Source: Betaproteobacteria bacterium HGW-Betaproteobacteria-7
GTDB lineage: Bacteria > Pseudomonadota > Gammaproteobacteria > Burkholderiales > Rhodocyclaceae
Direction: 5' to 3'
NCBI GenBank assembly: GCA_002840765.1
Contig: PHCE01000002.1
Span: 434,001-498,000 of the forward strand
Length of the DNA stretch: 64,000 bases
The notes beneath the pieces were generated by a model. It saw only the letters and a program-made list of their open reading frames with translations. It did not search any database and had not been told where the DNA came from. Position numbers and translations under genes: made by a program. Below, piece by piece: positions 47,991 through 55,888 of the stretch (position 1 is the first letter of the stretch; each line of letters begins with the position of its first letter).

Positions 47991-48038
47991 GAATCGGATG
48001 GAGAGGGAAGGCGTCCCGGTGGCATACCGACTTGGCTG

Positions 48039-49385
48039 TTATTTCTTCGCCAGTTCCGCCACAAGTTCGCGCAGGTTCTCCGGCGCATAGAAAACGTAAG
48101 CGTTCCCCTGTTTCGTCTTGATCAGCAGCCCCAGTTCGTGAAGGCTCAGCAGATCGTTGCGGGCGGTCTGGTAGACCACATTGTGCGAGCGCTGGTGGGC
48201 GTCGACGCGGTATTCGGTGCCGTTGTTGCGCAGGGCGTGGTTGAGCAGGGCGGTCTGTCGATGGTTGAAGCGGCTGCGCAGGCTGACGGAGGCCGAGAGC
48301 AGCTTTTCGGTTTCTTTCTGCTCACGACTCTTGCGGTCCAGGTATTCGTGCAGGGCTGCGATGGCCTTGCGGATGGTCGATAGCTGGTGGAGCAGGAAAT
48401 AGGTGGTGTCGTTGCCGTCCGATTCGCTGTGCAGGTAGGCGCGCATGTATTTGGCCGGGGCGCGCCGGATGATGTGGCTGATCGAGGTGTATTCCATCAG
48501 CCAGTAGCCGCTGCGGGCAATCGACCAGTAGAAGAGGGCGCGGGCGGTGCGGCCGTTGCCGTCGGCGAAGGGGTGGTCGTAGCCGATCATGAAGTGCAGC
48601 AGGATGGCGCGCAGCACGGGATGGACGAAAGGCGAGGCGCTTTCGTCGGCGTTGGCGAAGTCGCACAGCCGTTGCAGGCGTTGTGGTAGCTCGTCATGGC
48701 CGGGCGGTTCGTGGAGGATGGTGCCGTCGCGCGGATCGACCACGCGGATGTCGTTGGCCTGGCGCAGGCGCCCGGCATCGGCGGGGTCGTCCAGCGTGTC
48801 TTCGCTGAGGATGCGATGCAGCTCGAGGATGTGCCCGGGCGTCAGTACGTCGCTCTTGATCTCGCGCAGGTGTTCCATGGCGCGATAGTTGTTGAAGATC
48901 ATCTTCTCGCTATGGTCGCGCGGTGTCCGGCCGCTCTTGAGCATGGCGGCGGCGACCTGGCGGGTGGTCGAGGCGCCTTCGAGCTGGCTGGAGGTGATGG
49001 CTTCCTCGATCAATGAGTTGATCAGGTAGCGATGGGGTTCTTCGCGGAGCGGCGCGCCGGCAGCCGAATGGATCTGGCCGGCGGCGTCGCGGTCGATGTG
49101 GTGCAGGGCGATCAGTACCGGGCTGGGGGTGGCGAAGCGGAAGGGCTTTCCCGTTTTGTCGAGCAGTGGCAAATCCTGCAGCAGGGCGGCCCGGCCGAGC
49201 TGGATGGAGGCCCACCAGGCCTCTTTTGCTACCTCGTCCGGCGCGGGCCGGTAGCGAAGGTCGTCCCAGTGCAAATAGCGGCCGCCGACCAGGGGATTGA
49301 TGTTCGCCGTGACCCATGGATAGTCCTCGGGGCTGAGGCCCTGCATGAGCTGGGTGAAATCGGGCGCGGGAGTGGGCTTTTTCAT
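48039..49385 (-). CDS. Fic/DOC family protein, class II autoinhibited
   Basis: A 448-residue Fic protein. The catalytic motif HPFADGNGRTAR (271-282) is complete, so AMPylation or a related nucleotidyl transfer is expected. The inhibitory helix motif (S/T)XXXE(G/N) is S132-S-Q-L-E136-G137, N-terminal to the core, which makes it class II (self-repressed). The C-terminal part (NHALRNNGTEYRVDAHQRSHNVVYQTARNDLLSLHELGLL) resembles a winged helix and may bind the palindromes in front of its gene. Confidence 0.93.
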   Translation of the reverse strand: MKKPTPAPDFTQLMQGLSPEDYPWVTANINPLVGGRYLHWDDLRYRPAPDEVAKEAWWASIQLGRAALLQDLPLLDKTGKPFRFATPSPVLIALHHIDRDAAGQIHSAAGAPLREEPHRYLINSLIEEAITSSQLEGASTTRQVAAAMLKSGRTPRDHSEKMIFNNYRAMEHLREIKSDVLTPGHILELHRILSEDTLDDPADAGRLRQANDIRVVDPRDGTILHEPPGHDELPQRLQRLCDFANADESASPFVHPVLRAILLHFMIGYDHPFADGNGRTARALFYWSIARSGYWLMEYTSISHIIRRAPAKYMRAYLHSESDGNDTTYFLLHQLSTIRKAIAALHEYLDRKSREQKETEKLLSASVSLRSRFNHRQTALLNHALRNNGTEYRVDAHQRSHNVVYQTARNDLLSLHELGLLIKTKQGNAYVFYAPENLRELVAELAKK

Positions 49386-49386
49386 G

Positions 49387-49474
49387 TGTCTACTAAATTG
49401 CAGATGAATTAGTAGACATTAGTATAGGTGGCGCTTTCCGGCAGAGTCTACTAATTAGTAACTTGATTAGTAGA
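49387..49474. promoter_or_regulatory. tandem palindromic operators in the fic promoter
   Basis: TGTCTACTAA (49387-49396) pairs perfectly with TTAGTAGACA (49409-49418); a second pair is TCTACTAAT (49447-49455) and ATTAGTAGA (49466-49474), with TACTAATTAGTA (49449-49460) a palindrome in itself. A minus-strand -10-like TATACT lies between them (49426-49421). The repeats cover the region from just upstream of the fic start codon outward, which fits autorepression by the Fic winged helix. Confidence 0.7.
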
Positions 49475-49565
49475 TATTGGTAGACCGTGCTGGCGGCGCC
49501 GCCGTTTGCTTCCCCTTGTGCCGCCAATCGCCCGATAATCGATTCCTTGCCGCCAGGAGGACACA

Positions 49566-50648
49566 ATGATGCCCGTATCTCCACTTGCTGACCGCGCTAT
49601 GGGCGCCCTGATGGGGGCTTTCATCGGCGATGCGCTGGCCCTTGGCCCGCATTGGTACTACGACCTGGATCAGCTGCGCGCCGACTATGGTCCGTGGATC
49701 AGCGACTACACGACGCCCCGGCCGGGGCGCTATCACGCCGGTTTGCAGGCCGGGCAGCCGTCCCAATCCGGCGTCCTGCTGCGCCTCACCGTGGAATCGC
49801 TGGTCGCTTGCGGCGGCTACGACGAGGTGGATTTTTGCCGGCGGCTGGATACGACCTTGTTCCCGCTGCTCGATGGGACGCCGATGAACGGACCGGGTGG
49901 CTATACCAGTCAGTCGATGCGCGAGGCCTGGCGCAAGCGGGTGGTTCTGGGGCTGCCCTGGGGGCAGGTCGGCGGCAATGCCGACACCACGGAAGCCGCC
50001 GAGCGGATTCTGGCGATCGCCATCCGCTACGCTCGCCAACCGGCCGAGCTCGCCGCCGCCGTCACCGGCAATACGCTGCTGACACAGACCGATGGTACGG
50101 TGGTGGCGATGACCGTGGCCTTTGGCGCCGTGCTCGGCATGCTGGTTGAAGGCCATGCCCTGGACGGGCAGCTGGCCGGCAAGCTGATGGCCCGGGTCAA
50201 GGCCGGCGAGCTGCCGTTCCACACGGTAACCACCGGCAACCTGCAGGCGCCGCACGCCGGCGCGGCGGAAGCGCCGACCAGCGGACGCTTTCCGTCGCCC
50301 GACGCTCTGCTCGGTCCGTCGTCGATCGCCCTGGCGGCCGTCGATCCCGATATCCGCATCGAGCCGGCGTGGAAGGCATCGCTGGTCTATGGCCTGCCGT
50401 GCGCCGTCTATCACCAGTTCCCGGCGGTCTACTATCTGGCCGCCCGCTTTGCCGGCGATTTCGAATCCGCCGTGCTGCACGCGGTCAATGGCGGCGGTCA
50501 GAACCAGGCCCGGGCCATTCTGGCCGGCGCCCTGGCCGGGGCGCAGAGCGGCCTGTCGGGCATTCCGCAGCGCTTCCTCGACGGCCTGGAAGACAGCCCG
50601 GCGTTGGTTGTGCTGGCTGAGCAACTGGCCAGCCGGTTGATCGACTAG
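49566..50648 (+). CDS. ADP-ribosylglycohydrolase family protein
   Basis: A 360-residue all-helical ADP-ribosylglycohydrolase-type protein. Recognised by RAMGALMGAFIGDALALGPHW near the N-terminus, GGNADTTEAAERI, and the C-terminal NGGGQNQARAILAGALAGAQSG, where the family has its Mg-binding GGDTDT/DD motifs; here they appear as variants (GGNADTTE and GGGQNQA), so metal binding and activity need testing. It would remove ADP-ribose from a protein or small molecule. Divergent from the Fic gene across the palindrome region. Confidence 0.82.
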   Translation: MMPVSPLADRAMGALMGAFIGDALALGPHWYYDLDQLRADYGPWISDYTTPRPGRYHAGLQAGQPSQSGVLLRLTVESLVACGGYDEVDFCRRLDTTLFPLLDGTPMNGPGGYTSQSMREAWRKRVVLGLPWGQVGGNADTTEAAERILAIAIRYARQPAELAAAVTGNTLLTQTDGTVVAMTVAFGAVLGMLVEGHALDGQLAGKLMARVKAGELPFHTVTTGNLQAPHAGAAEAPTSGRFPSPDALLGPSSIALAAVDPDIRIEPAWKASLVYGLPCAVYHQFPAVYYLAARFAGDFESAVLHAVNGGGQNQARAILAGALAGAQSGLSGIPQRFLDGLEDSPALVVLAEQLASRLID

Positions 50649-50750
50649 AACCACGTCATGGCCGGTGATTCCGGGCCTCGGGAAGCGGCCGGGTGCGGCC
50701 GGGCCGCGTGTTAGAATCGGCTGCTTTTTCCGGAAACGGCGGAGCACAAA

Positions 50751-51605
50751 ATGAGCAATCTCACCCCAGGCGATCGAGTTTTTCACCCCAAACAGCAGGC
50801 TTGGGGGCTGGGCAAAGTGCTCACTGTGTCGGCCGACAGCATCGACGTTTTCTTTGTCGGCAGCGGCGCCAAGCGCCTGGCTAAATCCTTCGTCCAGCTC
50901 GAGGTCGCCGAGGGAGCGATGGCCAAACACCGGCTGCTCGACAACCTGATGGATGCTACCCAGATCGCCAGCGCCGACTATGTGACGCCGGCAATGGCCA
51001 TCGAACGCTTCCTGGCCGTTCATCCGGATGGCTTTGCCGCGCCGCGCCTGGCCAAGGAAGTGCGCGAGGCGATCATGCTGGCGAACCAGTTCGCCATCCA
51101 GCTGCTGGGCCAGACGGAAATCTCTGAGTTGATTGCCGAGCGTCGCTATCAGGACGTCTGCGACCGGGCCCGCCATGTCGAATCGCTGACCACGTTGCTG
51201 ACCAAGACGGAAAAGACCGCGCTCTATGCCGCCCTCGAGCAGCCGCTGCAGCAGAAGACCTTCGCGCTGGCGCTGGCCGAATTCCTCTACGGGACGGAAG
51301 CGGAAGAAATCCGCTTCAAGGAGTTTGCCCGCAGCCTCGATCTGCTCGGCATCAACCGCTGGCCGTACGCCACGCTGTTCAGCTTCATCCGCTTTCCGGA
51401 AGACAAAGCCTTTATCAAGCCGGTGCTGATCCAGAAAGTGGCCAAGGCCTTCTGCTGGCGGATCCTCTACAAGCCCGAGCCGAACTGGCGGACTTACGCG
51501 GCGGTCCTGCGTCTGTCCAGCCATCTGCGCGCCAGCCTGACGGAAGCCGGCATGGCGCCGCGCGACATGATCGATGTGCACGCTTTCATGGCCTCGGTCA
51601 GCTAG
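50751..51605 (+). CDS. DUF3553-type N-terminal domain protein, unknown function
   Basis: A 284-residue cytoplasmic protein. The first 60 residues (LTPGDRVFHPKQQAWGLGKVLTVSADSIDVFFVGSGAKRL) look like a small beta-barrel of the DUF3553/CarD-Tudor kind found in DNA- or RNAP-interacting proteins. The remaining helical part has no family that I recognise. It is monocistronic with a TTAGAAT-type -10 at about 50712-50718 and converges on the HPP gene. A nucleic-acid role is suggested only by the barrel. Confidence 0.65.
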   Translation: MSNLTPGDRVFHPKQQAWGLGKVLTVSADSIDVFFVGSGAKRLAKSFVQLEVAEGAMAKHRLLDNLMDATQIASADYVTPAMAIERFLAVHPDGFAAPRLAKEVREAIMLANQFAIQLLGQTEISELIAERRYQDVCDRARHVESLTTLLTKTEKTALYAALEQPLQQKTFALALAEFLYGTEAEEIRFKEFARSLDLLGINRWPYATLFSFIRFPEDKAFIKPVLIQKVAKAFCWRILYKPEPNWRTYAAVLRLSSHLRASLTEAGMAPRDMIDVHAFMASVS

Positions 51606-51626
51606 AACCGGCTGGCGCCGGCGCGC

Positions 51627-52187
51627 CTACAGCCAGATTTCCGGATAACGCCGCGAGCGCGGAAGGTTGTTGAGTAGCAGGGCCACGGTCAGCAGGATCA
51701 GGGCGCCGGCGGTGGCCGGGGCGAGGATGTACCAGAAGCCGAGGCGATGCACTTCGCCGGAGCCGATGACGGCGATCAGCGCGGTGGCGCCGCCCGGCGG
51801 GTGCAGGGTGCGGGTGGCGTGCATCAGGGCGATGGCGGTGGAGACAGCCAGGGCGGCGGCAAGCCAGGGCATGAAATACAGCAGTTTCCAGCAGATGACG
51901 CCGACCAGCGCCGACAGGATGTGACCGCCGAGCACGTTGCGCGGCTGGGCCAGCGGGCTGCGCACGGCGCCGAACAGCAGCACCGCCGAGGCGCCGAAGG
52001 AGCCGGTCAGCAGCATCAGGTCGGCCGGGCTGAAGAAGGCCTGGCCGATACCGGCGAGCAGGCCGATGCCGACGAAGGAGCCGATCCAGGAAAAGAGGAT
52101 TTCCTCGTTGCTGACCCGCGGCGGGCTGCCGCGTGTGGTGCCGCGCATCTTCCGCCAGTAGTCGCGCCAGCTGCTTTCGATTTTCAT
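51627..52187 (-). CDS. HPP family membrane protein
   Basis: A 186-residue HPP protein with four or five transmembrane segments and the signature TLHPPGGATALIAV (residues 127-140), plus SFGASAVLLFG and PRNVLGGHILSALVGV. HPP proteins of chloroplasts and cyanobacteria transport nitrite, so nitrite or a related anion is a plausible substrate. Start ATG 52187 overlaps the stop of the 64-residue gene by four bases. Last gene of a three-gene operon behind a regulator with nitrate-sensor-like motifs. Confidence 0.85.
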   Translation of the reverse strand: MKIESSWRDYWRKMRGTTRGSPPRVSNEEILFSWIGSFVGIGLLAGIGQAFFSPADLMLLTGSFGASAVLLFGAVRSPLAQPRNVLGGHILSALVGVICWKLLYFMPWLAAALAVSTAIALMHATRTLHPPGGATALIAVIGSGEVHRLGFWYILAPATAGALILLTVALLLNNLPRSRRYPEIWL

Positions 52188-52378
52188 CGGGTTTCGCCGT
52201 CCACCGCGGCGGCCTGCTGCGCCCGCAGGCGTTCGAGCGCGTGGCGCCAGGCCAGGTGGTAGACGATGCGGAAATCCTCGGTGCTGATGTCGATGTAGCC
52301 CGGGACATGGGTCAGCGCGTCGAGGATGTCTTCGTCCGTCAGTTCGAGTTCGCGCGGTTCCGGTTCCGGCGGTGTCAC
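52184..52378 (-). CDS. small conserved-looking protein, 64 residues
   Basis: A 64-residue reading frame between the regulator and the HPP gene. It starts with GTG at 52378, overlapping the regulator stop (GTGA), and its stop overlaps the HPP ATG. The sequence is acidic with a central motif ILDALTHVPGYIDISTEDFRIVYHLAWRHALERL. No known family assigned. Four-base overlaps on both sides strongly support that it is translated; a helper of the HPP protein or of the regulator is possible. Confidence 0.65.
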   Translation of the reverse strand: MTPPEPEPRELELTDEDILDALTHVPGYIDISTEDFRIVYHLAWRHALERLRAQQAAAVDGETR

Positions 52379-53964
52379 TTGACCAGCCTTTCGTAGAGCT
52401 TGACCGTGGTATCGACATGGCGCAGCAGGCGGTCGCCTTCGGCCATGACGGTGCGGACGTGCGCTGCCCGGCCGGGCCGGCTGAGGTTGGGGGCGAGGGC
52501 GTGGTGAAACTTCTGCCACTGGCTGGCCACTTCCTGCAGTTGCGCGGCCAGTTCGGGCTGCTTGCGGCCGCTCTGCCGCAGCTGTTCCAGGTTGTCCTCG
52601 AACTCCTGCGCGCAGGCTTCGATGTGCGGCCGGATCGCCGCGTCGCCACCGCTCCAGTGGGCGAACAGGAAGAACTTGCCGATGCGCTGCGAGAGCATGC
52701 GGTTGCGCCCAGCGATATTGACCGTGCGCCCGGCCGGCGTACGGGCCGCCTGCTCGGCCTGGCCGGTCAGGCGGTCGGTGGCGGCGAGAATGTCTTCGCT
52801 CATGGCCAGCAGTTGCGGGGCATCGGCGGGATCGGCGACGGCCTCGATGACGGTGGCACGGTAGGCCGGCCAGAGGTCGGCGACGCCCTGCAAGTGGCCG
52901 CTCAGTGCCGGCGGCAGATCGGCCGCGGAAAGGCGGGCGAGGATGCGCTCGAACTCGCCTTCCAGCTGGCGCAGGCGGACGCGCGCCTGCGACGGGGCGA
53001 TATCCGAGGCGAGCAGGCCCCAGGCGATGGCCATGCGCTGCGACAGCATGCGCAGCCGGCCGCAGGCGTTGATCAGGGCGCCGGGCGCCAGGCTGCGGGC
53101 CGGGCTGGCCCGTTCGCCGCGCGGCTTGCGCGAGAAACTGAGGCGGCGGGTGGAATCGCCGGTGGCGGTGTCGAGCAGGGCAGCGCGTTGGATATGAACG
53201 TGGCGCCCGTCGACGACGATCACCCCGTTGTCGCTCAGTTCGCGCAGGCTGCGCGAGAAGGACTCGGGGGTCATACCCATGTGGGCGGCGATGGTCTTCT
53301 TGGCGGCTTTCAACAGCACTGTCGTCTCGCCGGCCAGACCGCCGGGGTCGCCGGCCAGCTCGAGCAGGTAGTCGAGGGTGCGCTGGGTGCCGGTGAGGCC
53401 GGTACGGTGGCCGCTGGCATCGTCCTCGAGGGCGCATTGGCGGCGAGCCAGGTCGCCGAGCAGGCGCCAGCTCAGTTCGCTGTCCTGACGCACGACCTGG
53501 CGCAGTCGCTGGCTGTCGATGGCGAGCAGCAGGCAAGGGCTGATCGCCGTGGCGGTCGAAGTATGGCGGGTACCGGCAAACAGTTCGCCGGGGCCGAGCA
53601 GTTGCGGTGATTCGATCAGTTCGATGATGGTCGGCGCCTGACCGGTGACGGCGCTGCTGCGCTTGATGCTGCCGCGCAGCAGCAGGTGGGCCGCGCGGAT
53701 CGTCGTGCCGGCGCGGAACAGTTCCTCGTTGGCTACCAGTTCCAGTACCCGGCTGGCCTGGCTCAGCATCTCGAGATGCTTCGCCGGCAAGCAGGCGAAC
53801 AGCGGGCAGCCGCTGAGCAGTTGGCGCTGCGCCCGGTACGGGTCGGTGGACGGGACTTTCACGGTGAGTCGGTCTTTCGCCGGGCAGGAAAGACCCCATC
53901 CTAGGCAATGCAGCCAGGCTTGACCAGCATCGGAGAGTTGGTGAGGTTCGTGCCGGGTGGGCAT
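52375..53964 (-). CDS. Crp/FNR-family regulator with two PilJ/NarX-type P-box sensor repeats
   Basis: A 529-residue protein with an N-terminal cNMP-binding fold (about 45-170), a Crp-type winged helix whose recognition helix reads ESFSR, matching the EXXSR of FNR/ANR/DNR that read TTGAT, and then two repeats carrying NXXGRXRMLSQR (about 299-310 and 416-427), similar to the P-box of NarX/PilJ sensor domains. No membrane segment is present, so sensing would be cytoplasmic. ATG 53964 is used; the frame is open to a TTG at 54024, and GTG 53863 is an alternative. Confidence 0.85.
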   Translation of the reverse strand: MPTRHEPHQLSDAGQAWLHCLGWGLSCPAKDRLTVKVPSTDPYRAQRQLLSGCPLFACLPAKHLEMLSQASRVLELVANEELFRAGTTIRAAHLLLRGSIKRSSAVTGQAPTIIELIESPQLLGPGELFAGTRHTSTATAISPCLLLAIDSQRLRQVVRQDSELSWRLLGDLARRQCALEDDASGHRTGLTGTQRTLDYLLELAGDPGGLAGETTVLLKAAKKTIAAHMGMTPESFSRSLRELSDNGVIVVDGRHVHIQRAALLDTATGDSTRRLSFSRKPRGERASPARSLAPGALINACGRLRMLSQRMAIAWGLLASDIAPSQARVRLRQLEGEFERILARLSAADLPPALSGHLQGVADLWPAYRATVIEAVADPADAPQLLAMSEDILAATDRLTGQAEQAARTPAGRTVNIAGRNRMLSQRIGKFFLFAHWSGGDAAIRPHIEACAQEFEDNLEQLRQSGRKQPELAAQLQEVASQWQKFHHALAPNLSRPGRAAHVRTVMAEGDRLLRHVDTTVKLYERLVK

Positions 53965-54032
53965 GGTGAAACTTCTGTCCTTTCCTGGTTTGCTTGCGGG
54001 AGCGCACTGTCGCAGGCTGACCAAAGCTTGCT

Positions 54033-54046
54033 TTGATCGCCATCAA
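54033..54046. promoter_or_regulatory. FNR/DNR-type box (perfect)
   Basis: TTGATCGCCATCAA fits the consensus TTGATNNNNATCAA exactly. Its centre is about 76 bases upstream of the regulator's ATG and about 118 upstream of dtd. It could serve autoregulation because the regulator's recognition helix matches the FNR type. Confidence 0.75.
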
Positions 54047-54093
54047 GAGTTCGGGGAAGATAGATGGCAGGCGGCTTGGCCAGCCGACGATGC

Positions 54094-54107
54094 TTGACGG
54101 CGATCAA
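54094..54107. promoter_or_regulatory. FNR/DNR-type box (one mismatch)
   Basis: TTGACGGCGATCAA matches nine of ten consensus positions. It lies 61 bases from the perfect box, in the divergent region between the Crp-type regulator and dtd. Confidence 0.5.
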
Positions 54108-54157
54108 GCTCGCCGGTGGCCGGGCCGGGGAACGTCGGGACAATGAAGGAGCGGGGA

Positions 54158-54610
54158 ATGCGGGTTGTCGTGCAGCGGGTCAGGGAAGCGTCAGTCAGCG
54201 TCGAGGAGCGGGTGGTCGGCCGGATTGGCGCCGGGTTGCTGGTATTGGCCGGTTTCGAGGCGGCTGATACCGACGCCGATCTCGACTGGATGGCCGGCAA
54301 GCTGGTGCGTCTGCGCCTGTTCGCCGATGGCGAGGGGGTGATGAACCGCAGCGTGCTGGAGTCCGGCGGTGAAATTCTGGCGGTTTCGCAATTCACCCTG
54401 TTCGCTTCGGTGAGGAAGGGCAACCGGCCTTCATGGAGCCGGGCGGCGCGTGGTGAGGTGTCGCAGCCGCTGTTCGAGCGCTTCGTCGCCCGGCTTGTAG
54501 CCGAACTGGGCAAGCCGGTGCCGACCGGGGTGTTCGGTGCCGACATGCAGATCGCCTTGGTCAACGATGGGCCGGTGACGCTGAGCCTCGACTCGCGCGC
54601 GCCGGAGTAG
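54158..54610 (+). CDS. dtd: D-aminoacyl-tRNA deacylase
   Basis: A 150-residue DTD with the conserved [17 protein letters not shown] (active-site threonine region) and [18 protein letters not shown], including the Gly-cisPro motif in NDGPVT. It hydrolyses D-aminoacyl-tRNAs and glycyl-tRNA(Ala), a proofreading function. Start at MRVVVQRV (ATG 54158) gives the canonical N-terminus with GGAG-like sequence ahead (gaaggagcgggga). Its end is only five bases from a sirtuin remnant on the other strand. Confidence 0.97.
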   Translation: MRVVVQRVREASVSVEERVVGRIGAGLLVLAGFEAADTDADLDWMAGKLVRLRLFADGEGVMNRSVLESGGEILAVSQFTLFASVRKGNRPSWSRAARGEVSQPLFERFVARLVAELGKPVPTGVFGADMQIALVNDGPVTLSLDSRAPE

Positions 54611-54615
54611 ACCCT

Positions 54616-54747
54616 TCAGGGGAAGCCGCCCGGTCCCCGAAAATCGGGCAGACCGGAGTCGATGCCCATGCCGGCGCCGGCGGTGATCAGCAGGCCGTCG
54701 GCCGCGCGCAGCGAGGCGGTGGCGCGGGCCAGATCCTCAGTCGCCAT
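54616..54747 (-). pseudogene. truncated Sir2-family (sirtuin) gene, N-terminal remnant
   Basis: On the minus strand an ATG (54747-54745) overlapping the end of the HD-GYP gene opens 43 codons. The peptide contains LLITAGAGMGIDSG and LPDFRG, the NAD-binding N-terminal motif of Sir2 deacetylases, but stops at GPGGFP followed by TGA just before the convergent dtd gene. A complete sirtuin needs about 240 residues more, so this is a remnant left by a deletion or rearrangement at the dtd boundary. Confidence 0.85.
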
Positions 54748-55888
54748 CCTTGTGACGGGTGAGAACGCCGGGATAGCCGTCCGGATCGTGCCGGTGGTCG
54801 TAGATTTCCCTGATGTGGAATTCGAGATCGGTCAGCGCCCCGTTTTCGTCGGCGTAGATTTCGCGGATGCGCAGGATCTCCGGCATGGCTTTTTCGAAGG
54901 CGCCGATCAGCTGCGGGTCGAAATGCCGCCCGCTCTGGCTTTCCAGGTAATGCAGCGCCTGTTCCAGCGGCAGCGCCGGTTTGTAGGGGCGAAGCGAAAG
55001 CAGGGCGTCGAAGACGTCGGCGATGGCAACGATGCGCCCTTCGAGCGGAATGTCCTCGCCCTTGAGGCCGAGCGGGTAGCCGCTGCCATCCCATTTTTCG
55101 TGATGGCTGATGGCGATGACGCGTGCCGTTTCAAGCAGCTCGTTGTCGTGCTTGCCGATGATCTCGGCGCCCATCAGCGGGTGCTGCTGCATGATCTTCC
55201 ACTCCTCGGCATCGAGCTTGCCGGGCTTGAGGAGGATGGCGTCGGGGATGCCGATCTTGCCGATGTCGTGCATCGGCGAGGTGCAATAGATGATGTCGGC
55301 GGCCTCGCTGCCCAGTCCGTGGGCTTCGGCGATCAGCCGGGCGTAGTGGCTCATGCGCAGGACGTGGTTGCCGGTCTCGTTGTCCTTGAATTCGGCGGCG
55401 CGGCCGAGGCGGCGGATGATCTGCTGGCGGGTGGTCATCAGTTCCACGGTGCGCTGGCGAACCATGCGCTCCAGTTCGCGCGACTGGTCGTAGAGGGCGA
55501 GGTGGGTGCGTATCCGCGCCTTGACGATGGCCGGGCTGATCGGCTTGGTGATGTAGTCGACAGCACCGGTGGCCAGGCCCAGCTGCTCGTCTTCAATGCT
55601 GGTCATGGCGGTGACGAAGATGATCGGAATGCGCCGGCGGTCCGGATTGGCCTTCAGGCGGCGGCAGATTTCCAGGCCGCTGAGGCCGGGCATCATGATG
55701 TCGAGCAGGATCAGGTCGGGCGGTTCGTCGGAGTAGACGATCTTCAGGGCCTTTTCGCCGGAAGTGGCGACGCGGATGCGGTAGTCGTCGGCGAGGATGC
55801 TGCTGAGCAGGTCGATGTTGTCCGGCGTGTCGTCCACGACCAGGATGCATTGCTTGGGCAGCAGGGGCGTCACGGATTGTCCATTCAT
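54737..55888 (-). CDS. response regulator with HD-GYP phosphodiesterase domain
   Basis: A 383-residue two-domain protein. The receiver domain (residues 14-130) has the acidic pocket VVDD, phospho-acceptor D in LLDIMMPG and the K in ITKP. The HD-GYP domain (about 155-345) has [11 protein letters not shown] and [11 protein letters not shown], the catalytic HD and GYP motifs for cyclic-di-GMP hydrolysis. It overlaps the hybrid kinase gene by four bases, so it is the likely output of that kinase. The truncated sirtuin gene follows in the same operon. Confidence 0.95.
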   Translation of the reverse strand: MNGQSVTPLLPKQCILVVDDTPDNIDLLSSILADDYRIRVATSGEKALKIVYSDEPPDLILLDIMMPGLSGLEICRRLKANPDRRRIPIIFVTAMTSIEDEQLGLATGAVDYITKPISPAIVKARIRTHLALYDQSRELERMVRQRTVELMTTRQQIIRRLGRAAEFKDNETGNHVLRMSHYARLIAEAHGLGSEAADIIYCTSPMHDIGKIGIPDAILLKPGKLDAEEWKIMQQHPLMGAEIIGKHDNELLETARVIAISHHEKWDGSGYPLGLKGEDIPLEGRIVAIADVFDALLSLRPYKPALPLEQALHYLESQSGRHFDPQLIGAFEKAMPEILRIREIYADENGALTDLEFHIREIYDHRHDPDGYPGVLTRHKDGD

